Positions 10,790-20,360 of a stretch of 64,000 bases of DNA are shown piece by piece. The translations under genes and the position numbers were made by a program. The notes under the pieces were generated by a model that did not search any database, was not told where the DNA came from, and saw nothing but the letters and a program-made list of their open reading frames with translations. This stretch comes from Romanomermis culicivorax. Its lineage: Eukaryota; Nematoda; Enoplea; Mermithida; Mermithidae. Where the stretch lies: assembly GCA_963922205.1 (NCBI GenBank), contig CAWUHX010000038.1, positions 1 to 64,000 of the forward strand, read 5' to 3'. Within the stretch, counting starts at the first letter, position 1. Each line of letters starts with the position of its first letter.

Positions 10790-12001
10790 ATGGAACACCA
10801 GTTTATGTTAGACGAAAACATGGCATTATTTGTAGTGGTTGAAGGTAGATATGTGTCAATCTATTTTCGTAACGTCGACCCTAAAACAAAAGAGGCGTAC
10901 GGTCGCGGATTCAAGCTCATTTTACCACAATATGGTATACTAGGTCGCAATGTCAATATTATTGAAAAGACATTTTCACATGGAGGTCGATGCGGCATCA
11001 ACCTTGGTTATAAAATGCTGGTCGAGAGCGACGGGGTTACAGTACGATTTAACAATTTGTTTAATGGAACGACATGGTGTTTATCTAAAGAAGTGAGTTG
11101 ATATATGAATTCTTTCTTTCTTTCTTTTAAACTATAATGATTTATTCTTTAGCAATTTTGGCGCTGGACCAATATGATACATGAGATAGCGCCAGCTATT
11201 TCAAACAAGTACAACGCTTTAGCAGCAAATTTCCAGCTAGCAATAAAACGCAAAACAAACGAAAACGACGACGTAGCTGGAAAAGATGGTTCTACCCTGA
11301 AAATCGTTAAAGAAGAAGAAGTCGGTGCAGATAAGAAAATTATTAAAGAAGAAGAAGGGATTCATGCTACAAAATTCGCCGGAGAACAAAGCAATGCTCG
11401 TGAAGATCAAAAGGAAGCTAGCGTTCAAACGTCATTTATTAATGATCTCTTCATCAACTGTTTCAATGATCCTGACTACGATTCAACGTCGGATACCAAT
11501 TCGTTGGAAGCCGAAACCAAGTGTGTTTGTGAGTTATGTGTTCCGGGTTTAGATATTCCATGGTTTTTTGATGAGCAAGTAGTAAAAGGTGAAAAATTAT
11601 TTATAATTATATGTGCTGAGTTAGTTATACAAGACATCTTTAATGGGTGTATTTTTGATTGTTATTGCGCGAAAGAGGTAGGAATTGTTGAGGATCATCA
11701 GTGTCCAGCTCGTAATTCCATATATAATATCGCAATTACACCAACAGTTAATCGTTTATATGAAAAGATGGGACTTATCATTGACTGCTTTGAATATGTT
11801 ATAGGTGAAGTTCATAGTTATTACTGTCTTCGCGCTTTTAAACAGATGATTGACATATTTAGATGTATACCACTTACAAGTACTGTTCGTAAAATTCTTA
11901 AGGATACTGTAGCTAGTTTTATTGATGAAGGTTATCATTATGATTTTGATGATGCTGTTGTTATCAAAACACTACGCGATTTTATTAACAGTAAATTGTA
12001 A
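10790..12001 (+). CDS. Polinton protein with possible PC4-like N-terminus, two exons
   Basis: Exons 10790-11092 and 11153-12001, joined by a 60-nt GTGAGT...TTTAG intron, give 383 aa. The ATG at 10790 (context CAAAAATGG) is preferred because the reading frame upstream has no ATG. The first ~115 residues look like one or two PC4-type ssDNA-binding folds. Segments around YVSIYFRNVD..GRGFKLIL and VTVRFNN..TWCLSKEQFWRW resemble the beta-strand plus 'LSxxQWxxL' helix pattern of transcription coactivator p15/PC4. Residues ~120-190 are a charged, Lys/Glu-rich linker. The C-terminal half is a Cys-containing globular region I do not recognise. A ssDNA-binding or transcription role would fit its place beside the polymerase, but this is inference. 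Confidence 0.7.
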
Positions 12002-12332
12002 AAGTTTTGCTTACATTCATTCATTCATTCATTCATTACAGTTTGTATGTTTTAATTAGCTATAGTTTGCTTGCTTATGTAATTGCTTACGTATTTGCTT
12101 GTTATATAATTTCACACATACATACATACATTGAGCATATATTTTGCATACAGTAATGCTATTCTATTTATATAATCATCTATCTATCTATCTATCTTTA
12201 TATTTTACATGTGCACTGTTTTATATTGTAATTTTGATAATTATGTAACATTTTGTTTTAAATAATAATAAAAATCATTTTAAAAATTGTTCAAGTAAAA
12301 AAGTGGTTGGTTTTTGTTGTTGTCAAAAAGAG
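12002..12332. other. Intergenic AT-rich spacer with microsatellites
   Basis: Contains (TTCA)n near 12017-12037, a (CATA)n stretch near 12115-12132 and (TCTA)n near 12179-12196, with T-rich and A-rich sequence between. It lies between the PC4-like gene and the ATPase. GGTTGGTTTT at ~12305 resembles GGTTAGTCGG (13022) and GGTTGGTCG (13502), each just upstream of the next gene; this may be a weak shared promoter element. Confidence 0.4.
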
Positions 12333-12992
12333 ATGTCAAATGATGATGATGGTGAAAAGTTTTATATATGGAAACATCCATTTAACTGTATAGTTTCTGC
12401 TCCAACAAAATCAGGAAAAACACAATTTGTTAAAAAACTTGTAATTTTTGCTAAAGAAATGCTTCACCCTGCTCCTGTGAAAATTTATTGGTGTTATTCA
12501 GAATGGCAAGAAGCTTAGGATGAATTAGTTCAGAAATTTTCTTATGTAGAATTTATTCAAGGTTCACCTGATTTGAATGAACTTCAGAAAAGTAAAGATA
12601 CACCTAAATTATTAATTATGGATGATATGATGCAAGAGATGAAGAATGATCAAAGTTTAACTCAACTTTTTACTAAAGGATCGCATCATTGGAATATATC
12701 AATTATACATATAGTTCAGAATGCCTTTTTTGATGGAATGCGTACGAGTAGGATAAACGCTCAATATTTAATTCTTTTAAAAAACCCAAGCGATAGATTA
12801 CAAGTCCGCACACTGGCTCGACAGATTTTTCCAACTACCTCAAATTATTTCATAGAGGCGTATGAGGATGCTACTAGTAAACCATACGGTTATTTATTAA
12901 TAGATCTTACACAGACATGTCCTGAAAAATATCGACTTAGATCTAATATATTTCCCGACAATGATCATATGATTTTGTATACACCTAAATGA
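12333..12992 (+). pseudogene. Polinton A32-like genome-packaging ATPase with one nonsense codon
   Basis: FtsK/HerA-superfamily ATPase that in related viruses pumps DNA into capsids. Walker A is SAPTKSGKT at about residues 21-29; Walker B is LLIMDDMM; a downstream HIVQN is consistent with the usual sensor motif. The ATG at 12333 is the first in frame. The frame is open for 220 codons apart from a TAG at 12516-12518, after ..SEWQEA, so the product would be truncated between Walker A and B. The same frame continues on the other side and no indel is needed. It sits directly upstream of the membrane-protein gene, in the same orientation as the morphogenesis genes. Confidence 0.88.
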
Positions 12993-13050
12993 TTCATCAT
13001 TTTTACAAAAAACTTTATACAGGTTAGTCGGATCCTATTATTTTAGCGAT

Positions 13051-13485
13051 ATGATATACAGTAAACACATTTTTTTAAACACTCTCGCTGTGATCCTTTT
13101 CATAGCTGTTTTTATTGTATGGGTACAATACCCTTTTCAATTTTATGAAAATGAAGAAGAACCTGTAAATGTTACAGATTTTACGATACCAAACACAAAA
13201 AATGTTACAGATCAGAAATTATTATTACGGGAAAATTATAAATTACATATAATACCCTTACTACGTTATGTAGAAAAAATTTTACATTGTCCTCAGAATG
13301 ACGGACAATTTATGCAATTACGAGCGTGTTTCAAAATATATATTTTCAATCCTGTCGTATTTTCTTGTTGTAGTCGAAGCAGTAAATTTCAAAACTTGTA
13401 CATCAATGGAAGTAGATTACTATATATTGATACGATAGCTTTGCTACATAATCAGAAAAAAATATTATACCCTTCATCAGTCTAG
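13051..13485 (+). CDS. Small single-pass membrane protein of the Polinton
   Basis: 144 aa. A hydrophobic segment near residues 9-26 (TLAVILFIAVFIVWV) follows a short basic N-terminus, giving a type II or signal-anchor topology. The remainder, with NVT sequons and several Cys residues (one CC pair), would face the lumen or exterior. I do not recognise the family. It sits 58 nt after the ATPase, in the same orientation, preceded by GGTTAGTCGG. A virion or entry-related membrane role is possible but unproven. Confidence 0.65.
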   Translation: MIYSKHIFLNTLAVILFIAVFIVWVQYPFQFYENEEEPVNVTDFTIPNTKNVTDQKLLLRENYKLHIIPLLRYVEKILHCPQNDGQFMQLRACFKIYIFNPVVFSCCSRSSKFQNLYINGSRLLYIDTIALLHNQKKILYPSSV

Positions 13486-13545
13486 TCGAGAATTTTGAAG
13501 AGGTTGGTCGTTTTTCTATAATTCGTTTGTTTTGTGACAATTACG

Positions 13546-14014
13546 ATGTCAGCTGCATTTGAAGTTTTTGTCAGAATGGTGCAAAATAAAGTAAAAGGTA
13601 AAAATTTTATATCTCTTTTTGTTCTTTAACTATTTATTAAACTATAGTATTTTTATTTAAGGTAAAATACTAAACAACAAACAGAAACGCGAAATAGCTG
13701 ATTTGTTTTGGACTCGTTTCTCACCCGAAGCCAAGATTTTTTACAAAGACATAGCTAAGGCGTGCAACCAATTACGGCGTGAAGTTGGTTTACCTATGGG
13801 ACGTAAAAAAGTTACACAATTTTGGTGTTTTGCTAGACTATTACTGACGGAGTTGGATATGGTCGAAACTCGCGCTATTTTTGTAGAAGATCTTTTTTTA
13901 AAACTAGATACAGCTCATAAACTATTTTTTATGAATATGAATAATTTGTGTGCTTTTTCTAGACGCGAAGAGTTAAATATCGTCATACAAAATGAAGCTT
14001 CATTACTATCTTAA
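13546..14014 (+). CDS. Small HMG-box-like protein, two exons
   Basis: Exons 13546-13597 and 13662-14014 are joined by a 64-nt intron (GTAAAAA...TTTAAG), giving 134 aa. Residues ~5-55 match the HMG-box pattern: an aromatic start (FEVFVRMVQ), then Trp followed by a Lys/Tyr/Ala run (DLFWTRFSPEAKIFYKDIAK). This suggests a minor-groove DNA-binding or DNA-packing protein. The rest is helical and unrecognised. The first exon encodes only 17 codons, so the gene is easily missed. Homology is by eye only; a generic three-helix DNA-binding protein is the main alternative. Confidence 0.65.
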
Positions 14015-14096
14015 TGTAATACAATAAATATTTCAATGTTTACTCATCATTTGGTCATTATTGTAAAATTTTTTTGTACTGTACGGTCTGTTTTGT

Positions 14097-14450
14097 ATGG
14101 CTTCTAGATTAAAGAAATATATTCACGAGCTCAATGTGTTGAAAAATTCAAATCGTGTTCAAAGACGTGCTTTTCTTCAACATTCTTCCTCCGATTTGAT
14201 CTGTTGTATATGTGAAATTTGTTTGAACATTTTGAACGGTAATATTCCTATTAATTCAAACTTAAAAAAGAAATTGGCCAAACATAAATTATTGCTCAGA
14301 GGTTTAGCTACAAGACACGAAAAAAACAAGAAAAAAGATTTACATAATAAACATGTAAGAATGGTTCAAAGTGGTGGAGCATTTTTACCTCTAGTACTAC
14401 CCGTTTTATTATCTACATTAGCAAGTTTTGTTACAGAGAAATTATTATAG
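14097..14450 (+). CDS. Conserved small basic Polinton protein with hydrophobic C-terminus
   Basis: 117 aa, very Lys/Arg-rich. It has a central CCICEICLNIL..GNIP segment, a KKLAKHKLLLRGLA helix, then a GGAFLPLVLPVLLSTL tail. This layout is that of a short protein found next to the capsid genes in many metazoan Polintons. The tail could be a membrane-active or capsid-associated helix, by analogy with adenoviral minor core proteins, but the function is not established. It ends one base before the ATG of the next gene (14452), so the two are probably co-expressed. Confidence 0.75.
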   Translation: MASRLKKYIHELNVLKNSNRVQRRAFLQHSSSDLICCICEICLNILNGNIPINSNLKKKLAKHKLLLRGLATRHEKNKKKDLHNKHVRMVQSGGAFLPLVLPVLLSTLASFVTEKLL

Positions 14451-14451
14451 A

Positions 14452-15309
14452 ATGAAATTTGCTAATAAATTTGCTCTTATACCTCAGGAGGTTCTGAATA
14501 AACTGAATAACTCTCAGGTTTCTTCTTCTTCGACGACGACGAGTTCAAATGAAAAGACAGGTATAGCTAAGCAAGTTGACATGTATCATAACGAGCTAGA
14601 GCACATTTTGAAAGATAATTCGTTAACGCCTGAAGAACAATACAAAATGTACTCGCAACTATTTTCACAATATTTAACTTTTGAACATGAAAAGGTTCAA
14701 CCTACTACAGTGATTTTAGAACAAAAAGTTATTGATAACGAAGAAGATGAGAATGATAGTGACGATTTGAAACAAAAAGAAAAAAATTGGATGAACGATG
14801 AAAAGTTACTTAGCGGTATTCCTAAACAGTTTAAACACTCAGCATCCTTATTATTGGAGCATGTGCGACGTAATCCTAGTATAAATGTTAATAAGCAAGG
14901 TGAAGTATTAATTGATGGAAAATTAATTGAAGGATCACATATTATTGATTTATTACATGATTTGTCTCGTAAACGTTCAAAAATTATGCAAATGCTTGGA
15001 GTAGATGAGTTTGTTAATGCTCTGAAAAAATATAATGTACCATTAGAGGCTATAAGAAACCCATTACGTAAAATGTTATTCACTTTACCTCGGAAACTCT
15101 CCTACCATACACCTCCGGAAGAATCAGATGATCATACAGTTAGTAGTGTCAATGGGTTGAATAAACCATTTGTGAAAGGTGTTGATTTATTTTCAAGTGG
15201 TGCCGAGGAAGATATCAAAGACGATTCATTCTTTAATAAAGGAAACTCGACAGAAAAGAAGATACGGCGCAAAGCTAGAGCACTTAGACGGTATATTCCT
15301 TTGTACTAG
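14452..15309 (+). CDS. Conserved Polinton protein of unknown function (PW-type)
   Basis: 285 aa from the ATG at 14452. Ser/Thr-rich near residues 20-40, helical in the first half, then a conserved-looking central block (INVNKQGEVLIDG..IEGSHIIDLLHDL, about residues 145-180) and a highly basic C-terminus (KKIRRKARALRRY). This architecture recurs in metazoan Polintons between the small basic protein and the integrase. I recognise the family but know no experimental function. It ends 4 nt before the integrase ATG. Confidence 0.75.
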   Translation: MKFANKFALIPQEVLNKLNNSQVSSSSTTTSSNEKTGIAKQVDMYHNELEHILKDNSLTPEEQYKMYSQLFSQYLTFEHEKVQPTTVILEQKVIDNEEDENDSDDLKQKEKNWMNDEKLLSGIPKQFKHSASLLLEHVRRNPSINVNKQGEVLIDGKLIEGSHIIDLLHDLSRKRSKIMQMLGVDEFVNALKKYNVPLEAIRNPLRKMLFTLPRKLSYHTPPEESDDHTVSSVNGLNKPFVKGVDLFSSGAEEDIKDDSFFNKGNSTEKKIRRKARALRRYIPLY

Positions 15310-15313
15310 AGCG

Positions 15314-16426
15314 ATGAACACCTTACTTTCGAAATTATACAAAAATTTACACGGAAATCCCTCAGCTTTTTCTAGTATTGAAAAATTATATGCTGAAGCT
15401 AGAAAGCACCGTAAAACAATTACACGTAAAAATGTTAAAGATTGGCTTTCAAAACAAGATAGTTATACTCTACATAAACAAGTCAACAAAAAATTTTCAC
15501 GTAATCGTATTTATGTTACAGCTATGGATCACCAATGGGAAATTGATTTGGCAGATATGTCTTCTTTAGCAGATTTTAACGATGGATACAAATTTATGCT
15601 TACATGTATAGATGTATTAAGTAAATACGCATGGGTTGAACCCTTAAAATCAAAACACTCAAAGAATGTTTGTGATGCTTTTCAAAATATTTTAAAAAGA
15701 GGTCGAATCCCTTGGAGAGTGCGCAGCGATAAAGGAAAAGAATTTGTCAACAAAGATTTCCAAAAATTATTGAAAACTAACGATATACATTTTTTTACTT
15801 CTCAAAACGAAGACATTAAATGTTCAATAGTGGAACGGTTTAATAGAACTTTAAAAACTAAATTATTTAAATATTTTACAGAGTTTACCACTTATAAATG
15901 GATTGATATTTTACCCGCAGTTGTTTCCAACTACAATCACTCTGTTCATAGATCTATTAAGGAAAAACCTATTAATGTAGATTATTCTAACCAAAAAATT
16001 ATATGGCAAAGACTCTACCCTGAAAGATTATACACAAGAAAGTCTAAGATTGATATAGGAGATTACGTGCGAATTAGTAAACATAGAGGTGTATTTGACA
16101 AGGGTTATTTACCTCAATGGAGTGAAGAAGTTTTCAAAGTAAAACATATTGTGAAGACCCGAAATCATATACTTTATACAATTCAAGATCTGGAAGGCGA
16201 AGATATAGAAGGATGCTTTTATGAAAAAGAACTACAGAAAATCGATTTTAATCCTAATATCAAAGAATACAAAATTGAAAAGGTTTTGAAGACTAAACGA
16301 TTACCAGATGGTCAGAATAGAGTACTTGTAAAGTGGTGGGGTTATCCTGAAAAATTCAACAGTTGGATTTTAGAAAAGGATATACAAAACGACAACGACA
16401 ACGACGATTACGATGAACAACTTTGA
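15314..16426 (+). CDS. Polinton retroviral-type integrase (RVE) with chromodomain
   Basis: Family role: integration of element DNA into the host genome. 370 aa from the ATG at 15314; the frame is open further upstream but overlaps the preceding gene. The catalytic triad is visible: D in [10 protein letters not shown] in [10 protein letters not shown] in [10 protein letters not shown]. An SH3-like segment follows ([17 protein letters not shown]). The C-terminus is a chromodomain ([24 protein letters not shown]), which in related integrases targets chromatin marks. No stop or frameshift. The tail is an Asn/Asp repeat, and its last 14 nt overlap the protease ATG at 16413. Confidence 0.94.
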   Translation: MNTLLSKLYKNLHGNPSAFSSIEKLYAEARKHRKTITRKNVKDWLSKQDSYTLHKQVNKKFSRNRIYVTAMDHQWEIDLADMSSLADFNDGYKFMLTCIDVLSKYAWVEPLKSKHSKNVCDAFQNILKRGRIPWRVRSDKGKEFVNKDFQKLLKTNDIHFFTSQNEDIKCSIVERFNRTLKTKLFKYFTEFTTYKWIDILPAVVSNYNHSVHRSIKEKPINVDYSNQKIIWQRLYPERLYTRKSKIDIGDYVRISKHRGVFDKGYLPQWSEEVFKVKHIVKTRNHILYTIQDLEGEDIEGCFYEKELQKIDFNPNIKEYKIEKVLKTKRLPDGQNRVLVKWWGYPEKFNSWILEKDIQNDNDNDDYDEQL

Positions 16427-16904
16427 ATTGACATATTATGCTCAACAAGATGAGCTATTATCACAAAAATTTTTAGGAGTTTTTGCTTGCGATACTCTAC
16501 CGAAGATAGTTAAAAGACCCGCGGCTTTAATTGCAAACACCGATACATCTTTTCAAAAAGGAAGTCATTGGATAGCTATGTATTTTGATAATGCTAACTC
16601 TGTATATTATTTTGATTCTTATGGCTTACCACCAGTTATTCCTGCTTTTATAAATTATATTAACAAAAATGCTTTAATAATATATACAAATAAGAAACAT
16701 TTACAAAATTTTAATAGTAGGGTTTGTGGTATATATACTTTATATTTTTTGTATTATAAAGTGCGACATGTTCCTGTGTATAAAATGTTTAAAAGTTTCA
16801 GTAACACAAATTTTGTTTATAATGATAAATTGATTTGTAAGTTTTTTCATTGTGAATTTTCTGTAAAAGGTCACTTGCGAAATAAATTATGTACACGTTT
16901 GTAA
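16413..16904 (+). CDS. Polinton adenovirus-type cysteine protease (maturation protease)
   Basis: 163 aa. Ulp1/adenain-like catalytic residues are visible in order: His in GSHWIAMYF (~residue 52), Asp in YYFDSYG (~69), Cys in [14 protein letters not shown] (~107). In related viruses this enzyme cleaves capsid precursors. The start at 16413 overlaps the integrase end by 14 nt in another frame, a compact arrangement suggesting coupled expression. The gene appears complete. It is followed by a 176-nt promoter-like spacer. Confidence 0.93.
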   Translation: MNNFELTYYAQQDELLSQKFLGVFACDTLPKIVKRPAALIANTDTSFQKGSHWIAMYFDNANSVYYFDSYGLPPVIPAFINYINKNALIIYTNKKHLQNFNSRVCGIYTLYFLYYKVRHVPVYKMFKSFSNTNFVYNDKLICKFFHCEFSVKGHLRNKLCTRL

Positions 16905-17080
16905 AAAGTTAACTCCTTCTATATGTATTTATATATATATATATATAAATTTTACTTCACTTTGATAGCTCCGCCTCCTTTATATTTTTGTATAATTTTA
17001 TTGGTTATTTTAGTAGCTCCGCCTTTTTATAAATTTATAACTGAGTGTTTAGTTGTTAAATAAAAATTTTTTATTTTGAA
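16905..17080 (+). promoter_or_regulatory. Promoter-like spacer with duplicated TAGCTCCGCC motif
   Basis: Two copies of TAGCTCCGCC followed by T-rich sequence and TATA occur at about 16966-16984 and 17014-17031 (TAGCTCCGCCTTTTTATA). The second lies ~50 nt upstream of the ATG at 17081. An (AT)n run lies at 16931-16948. Similar CTCC blocks occur in the divergent region at 10.5-10.7 kb, so this may be an element-specific core promoter. Function inferred. Confidence 0.45.
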
Positions 17081-17389
17081 ATGGATAGTAGTAATAGTAC
17101 GCATTCAGAAACGTCTCGCATCAGCGTTTGGGAGTTTTTTGGAAAACGTCTACCTCGAAACGAAGTGGTTTTCTTCAGTCAGGTCATACTAATATACATT
17201 GTAGTCATTACAGCTATAATAAATTTATCTCTCTACAATAATAATACACAATTGTGGGTTGGTCTTTTGTGCGCTTGTATAGGATATTTATTACCTAGCC
17301 CCGTACCAACCGTATTACAGTCATCTAATTCATTGAAGACCGTACCTATAGCAACAGCAAACAACATTATAAATAATGACAACCTTTGA
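17081..17389 (+). CDS. Conserved two-pass membrane protein of Polintons
   Basis: 102 aa. The sequence EFFGKRLPRNEVVFFSQVI precedes a first hydrophobic segment (~residues 34-54). LWVGLLCACIGYLLPSP forms the second (~residues 63-80). This short protein is highly conserved among Polintons and lies just upstream of the penton gene; its function is unknown. Its last 14 nt overlap the penton ORF. Confidence 0.82.
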   Translation: MDSSNSTHSETSRISVWEFFGKRLPRNEVVFFSQVILIYIVVITAIINLSLYNNNTQLWVGLLCACIGYLLPSPVPTVLQSSNSLKTVPIATANNIINNDNL

Positions 17390-18293
17390 AGATCAATTTT
17401 ATATCACATTACCTAGTAATAGCAAAAATGAAAACAAACCCTCTGATTTTTCAGCCCATCTACCTTACCGTTTAAAACTAGATGGAAGCTGGGAGGTAGG
17501 ACTAAGTGAAATAATATACCCCTATAGTTGGGCTACATTTACCAATCATGGTGGAGATAATGTAATAACGTTAATTACGGATGGTGTCGGAAATAAGGTC
17601 AAAAAAATTAAAGTAATAGTTTTTGAAAAACATTACTTTACCATATCTGAATTAATTGAAGAGTTGAATGCAAAAGTTGGAGCAGCTATTGCCGGAACTA
17701 AGATGGAAATCATGTTTTCATACGATGAACATAGTAGAGGATTAGTTAATTTGAAAATAAAAAGTGGTACAATATTACGTAAAATTGATATAAGCAAACG
17801 GTTAATGGAGCTTCTCGGATTTAGCTCTACCAATACTGGGGCCTATGCAACTGCTGATGATTTTTTAAATAGAGCTGTGAATATTAACTTATATACTGTT
17901 GGAGAGAAACCTCCAAAAAATTCTAACACACATATTCCACCATCCAAAGCTGTTTTTCTTGCCGAGCCTGGAACTAATCATTTATACATGTTAGGCATTC
18001 AACCACCAAATTTGAATGATTTACAGAATTTTTATGTTTACTGTAATATTATTGAAAATCAGATTGTTGGAAATACTTTAGCGCGGCTTTTACGTATAGT
18101 AAATGTTCAGGGAAAATACAAAGATAATGTGAGTCGATTATATGAAACACCTCACTATATACCCATTCAATTGAAAGAAATTACAGTACTCGAGATTAAT
18201 ATAAAAAACAGTATGAATGAGCTTATACCCTTTCAGTTTGGGAATGTTATAGTTAAATTACATTTTCGGAGACGTACTCCTTTATTCCTATAA
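17376..18293 (+). CDS. Polinton minor capsid protein (penton, single jelly roll)
   Basis: 305 aa, starting MTTFEDQFYITLPSNS, with the typical block LPYRLKLDGSWEVGLSEI near residues 29-46 that marks Polinton minor capsid proteins. In the family, single jelly-roll pentamers form the capsid vertices. Complete, without internal stop. It precedes the pVI-like and major capsid genes. A 134-nt spacer with a (CATT)n stretch follows. Confidence 0.88.
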   Translation: MTTFEDQFYITLPSNSKNENKPSDFSAHLPYRLKLDGSWEVGLSEIIYPYSWATFTNHGGDNVITLITDGVGNKVKKIKVIVFEKHYFTISELIEELNAKVGAAIAGTKMEIMFSYDEHSRGLVNLKIKSGTILRKIDISKRLMELLGFSSTNTGAYATADDFLNRAVNINLYTVGEKPPKNSNTHIPPSKAVFLAEPGTNHLYMLGIQPPNLNDLQNFYVYCNIIENQIVGNTLARLLRIVNVQGKYKDNVSRLYETPHYIPIQLKEITVLEINIKNSMNELIPFQFGNVIVKLHFRRRTPLFL

Positions 18294-18427
18294 TCATAGT
18301 ATCAAATTTTTATTTACTCATTCATTCATTTGCATTTGGACACGTTGTCATCAGGTTGAATTTTCGCAAACGCTCTTAATTAATTCATTCATTTAGTTGT
18401 TGTTCCTTTTGACCTTCAAAGCAAAAT

Positions 18428-18964
18428 ATGCATACCGTATTTATTCCTGAAACCGTTGATTACTGGATCAAAATTTATCAACATAGTATTCAAGATAATC
18501 AATTTCAATTAGGTGGTACTTTAGAAGGTTTTCGAGCAGCATACCCGTATTATTATAGACATCAAGGAGCTGGAGTTGGTAATTTTTTTAAGAGTTTGTG
18601 GTGTCTAGCTATGCCTTTGTTAAAATCTGCAGGAAAGCATGCACTTGCTGCAGGTTCCAAAATTGCAGATGATGTTGTAGAAGGTTGTTCTTTTAAAGAA
18701 AGTGTTGCTGAGCATGGACGAAACGCAGCTGGTAGCTTATTACACAAAACGGGCGAGCGCATTCATAAAGGAAAAGGTTTAGGGAAGCGTAAACATATAA
18801 ATTCTACGATACATATAAAAAGCAATAAAAAGTTAAATGATGGTCAGCGTCAACAACATCAACATCAAAAACAACATAAACTTAAACACCTGAAACGACG
18901 TTCCTCATTCTTAAAAAAGACTCCACGTAGAGTAGTCGGTTTCAAGGATATCTATTCAAAATGA
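18428..18964 (+). CDS. Basic capsid-associated protein (pVI-like)
   Basis: 178 aa. A central segment, GAGVGNFFKSLWCLAMPLL followed by GKHALAAGSKIADDVVEG (about residues 47-85), recurs in proteins beside the capsid gene of Polintons and adintovirus-like elements. It is amphipathic, as in adenovirus pVI. The C-terminus is a Lys/His/Gln-rich, probably disordered tail. Its TGA overlaps the ATG of the major capsid gene (ATGA at 18961-18964). Membrane lysis or capsid cementing is likely but inferred. Confidence 0.75.
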   Translation: MHTVFIPETVDYWIKIYQHSIQDNQFQLGGTLEGFRAAYPYYYRHQGAGVGNFFKSLWCLAMPLLKSAGKHALAAGSKIADDVVEGCSFKESVAEHGRNAAGSLLHKTGERIHKGKGLGKRKHINSTIHIKSNKKLNDGQRQQHQHQKQHKLKHLKRRSSFLKKTPRRVVGFKDIYSK

Positions 18965-20360
18965 GTAAATTTATTGATGCTGCGTCGTCTCCTAGTAGTA
19001 AAATGGAGTTAGATTTATTTACCGTACCTCCAACACAAGTTGCTATTCGTAGAAGTTTTTGGTCTGAAATTCAGTTACAAAATCCTTGTACTAATGAAGG
19101 ACCTTACGAGTTTGTTATTTCACCTGATTCATATATGTTGGACTTATCAAAAAATTTTATATATTTTACTATTCGAATTACGAAAGCTAATGGCGCTGCT
19201 TGCACTTTAACAGCAGACGCCAACAATAACCTTACTGGAAATGTTGTAGCACCAATTAATTTGATCGGCAAAACATTTTTTAAACAGATCAAGATGTACT
19301 TAAATGGAAAATTAATATCTGACAGGTAAGTTTTATAATTAAATGCATGTTTACCTTTTTTTTAATTTTAACATTTTAACATTTCAGTGGGGATAGATAC
19401 GCTTACAGATCTTATTTGGAAACGGAATTGAACTATGGTCGTGATGCTAAGTCGACACATGTTGCAGCTGCTGGTTATGCTTTTGAAAATGGCGATGTTC
19501 TCAATATAAAGAAAAACAAGGGTGCTTTGGAAAGAGTTCAGACGTTCAAAAACAGTGCAGTTGTTGAATTAATGGCTCCTATACACGCCGATCTATTTAT
19601 GCAAGAACGTTTTCTATTGAATCAATGTACTTTGAAAATTGATTTATACAGACATAGAGATGATTTTTGCTTGCAAAAATTTATATCTACTGACCACAAA
19701 GCTTATAAAATCGAGGTTAAAAGCATGTCTCTATTTATTAAAAAAGTTGAAGTTGCGGATAATATCAATCTAGCTATTGAATCCATGTTACAAAATACAG
19801 CTGCAAAATACCCTATTCGTCGATGTCATGTTACAAGTCTATACATAACAACTAGTCGTCGCTCAGCTCCTCTGAACTCATTGTTCACAGGTCCTTTACC
19901 TCGTCGTCTCGTTGTGGCGCTCGTTGATGGTTCGGCTGCTAGGGGTGATTATAATCAAAGCCCCTTCAATTTTAAGCATTTCGGATTAAACGAGATTAAA
20001 ATAACAAGTGGTACTACAACCTTACCTACAACACCATATATGCTAAATTTTAAAGAAAACAAATATTTGCGCACTTTTGTACAATTATTTGAGGGTGTAG
20101 GAATCGGTACAGATAACAAGGGTAATGAAATTACTCGAAATTCTTTTACAACGCATAACACGGTTTTTGTTTTTGATTTGACTCCTTGCGGTATGGATGG
20201 TAATTTTTGGGAACTCGTACGTGAAGGAACCACTAGTTTACAGATGAATTTTGGAGAGGATATACCAGATGGCGGTATTGAAGCACTTATATACGCAGAA
20301 TTTGACTCTCTCGTAATGATTGATAAAAATCGTGAAACCTTTACAGATTATAGTATTTAA
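18961..20360 (+). CDS. Polinton major capsid protein (double jelly roll), two exons
   Basis: Exons 18961-19325 and 19388-20360 flank a 62-nt intron (GTAAGT...TTTCAG), giving 445 aa. The N-terminal part contains FTVPPTQVAI and ISPDSYMLDLSKNFIYFTI, and the second exon runs through METELNYGRDAK to a C-terminal FDSLVMIDK; these are hallmarks of the Polinton hexon-like capsid protein. Trimers of this fold form icosahedral shells in related viruses. Without the intron a stop would follow SDR. No other disruption is visible. It overlaps the upstream gene by four bases. Confidence 0.92.
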
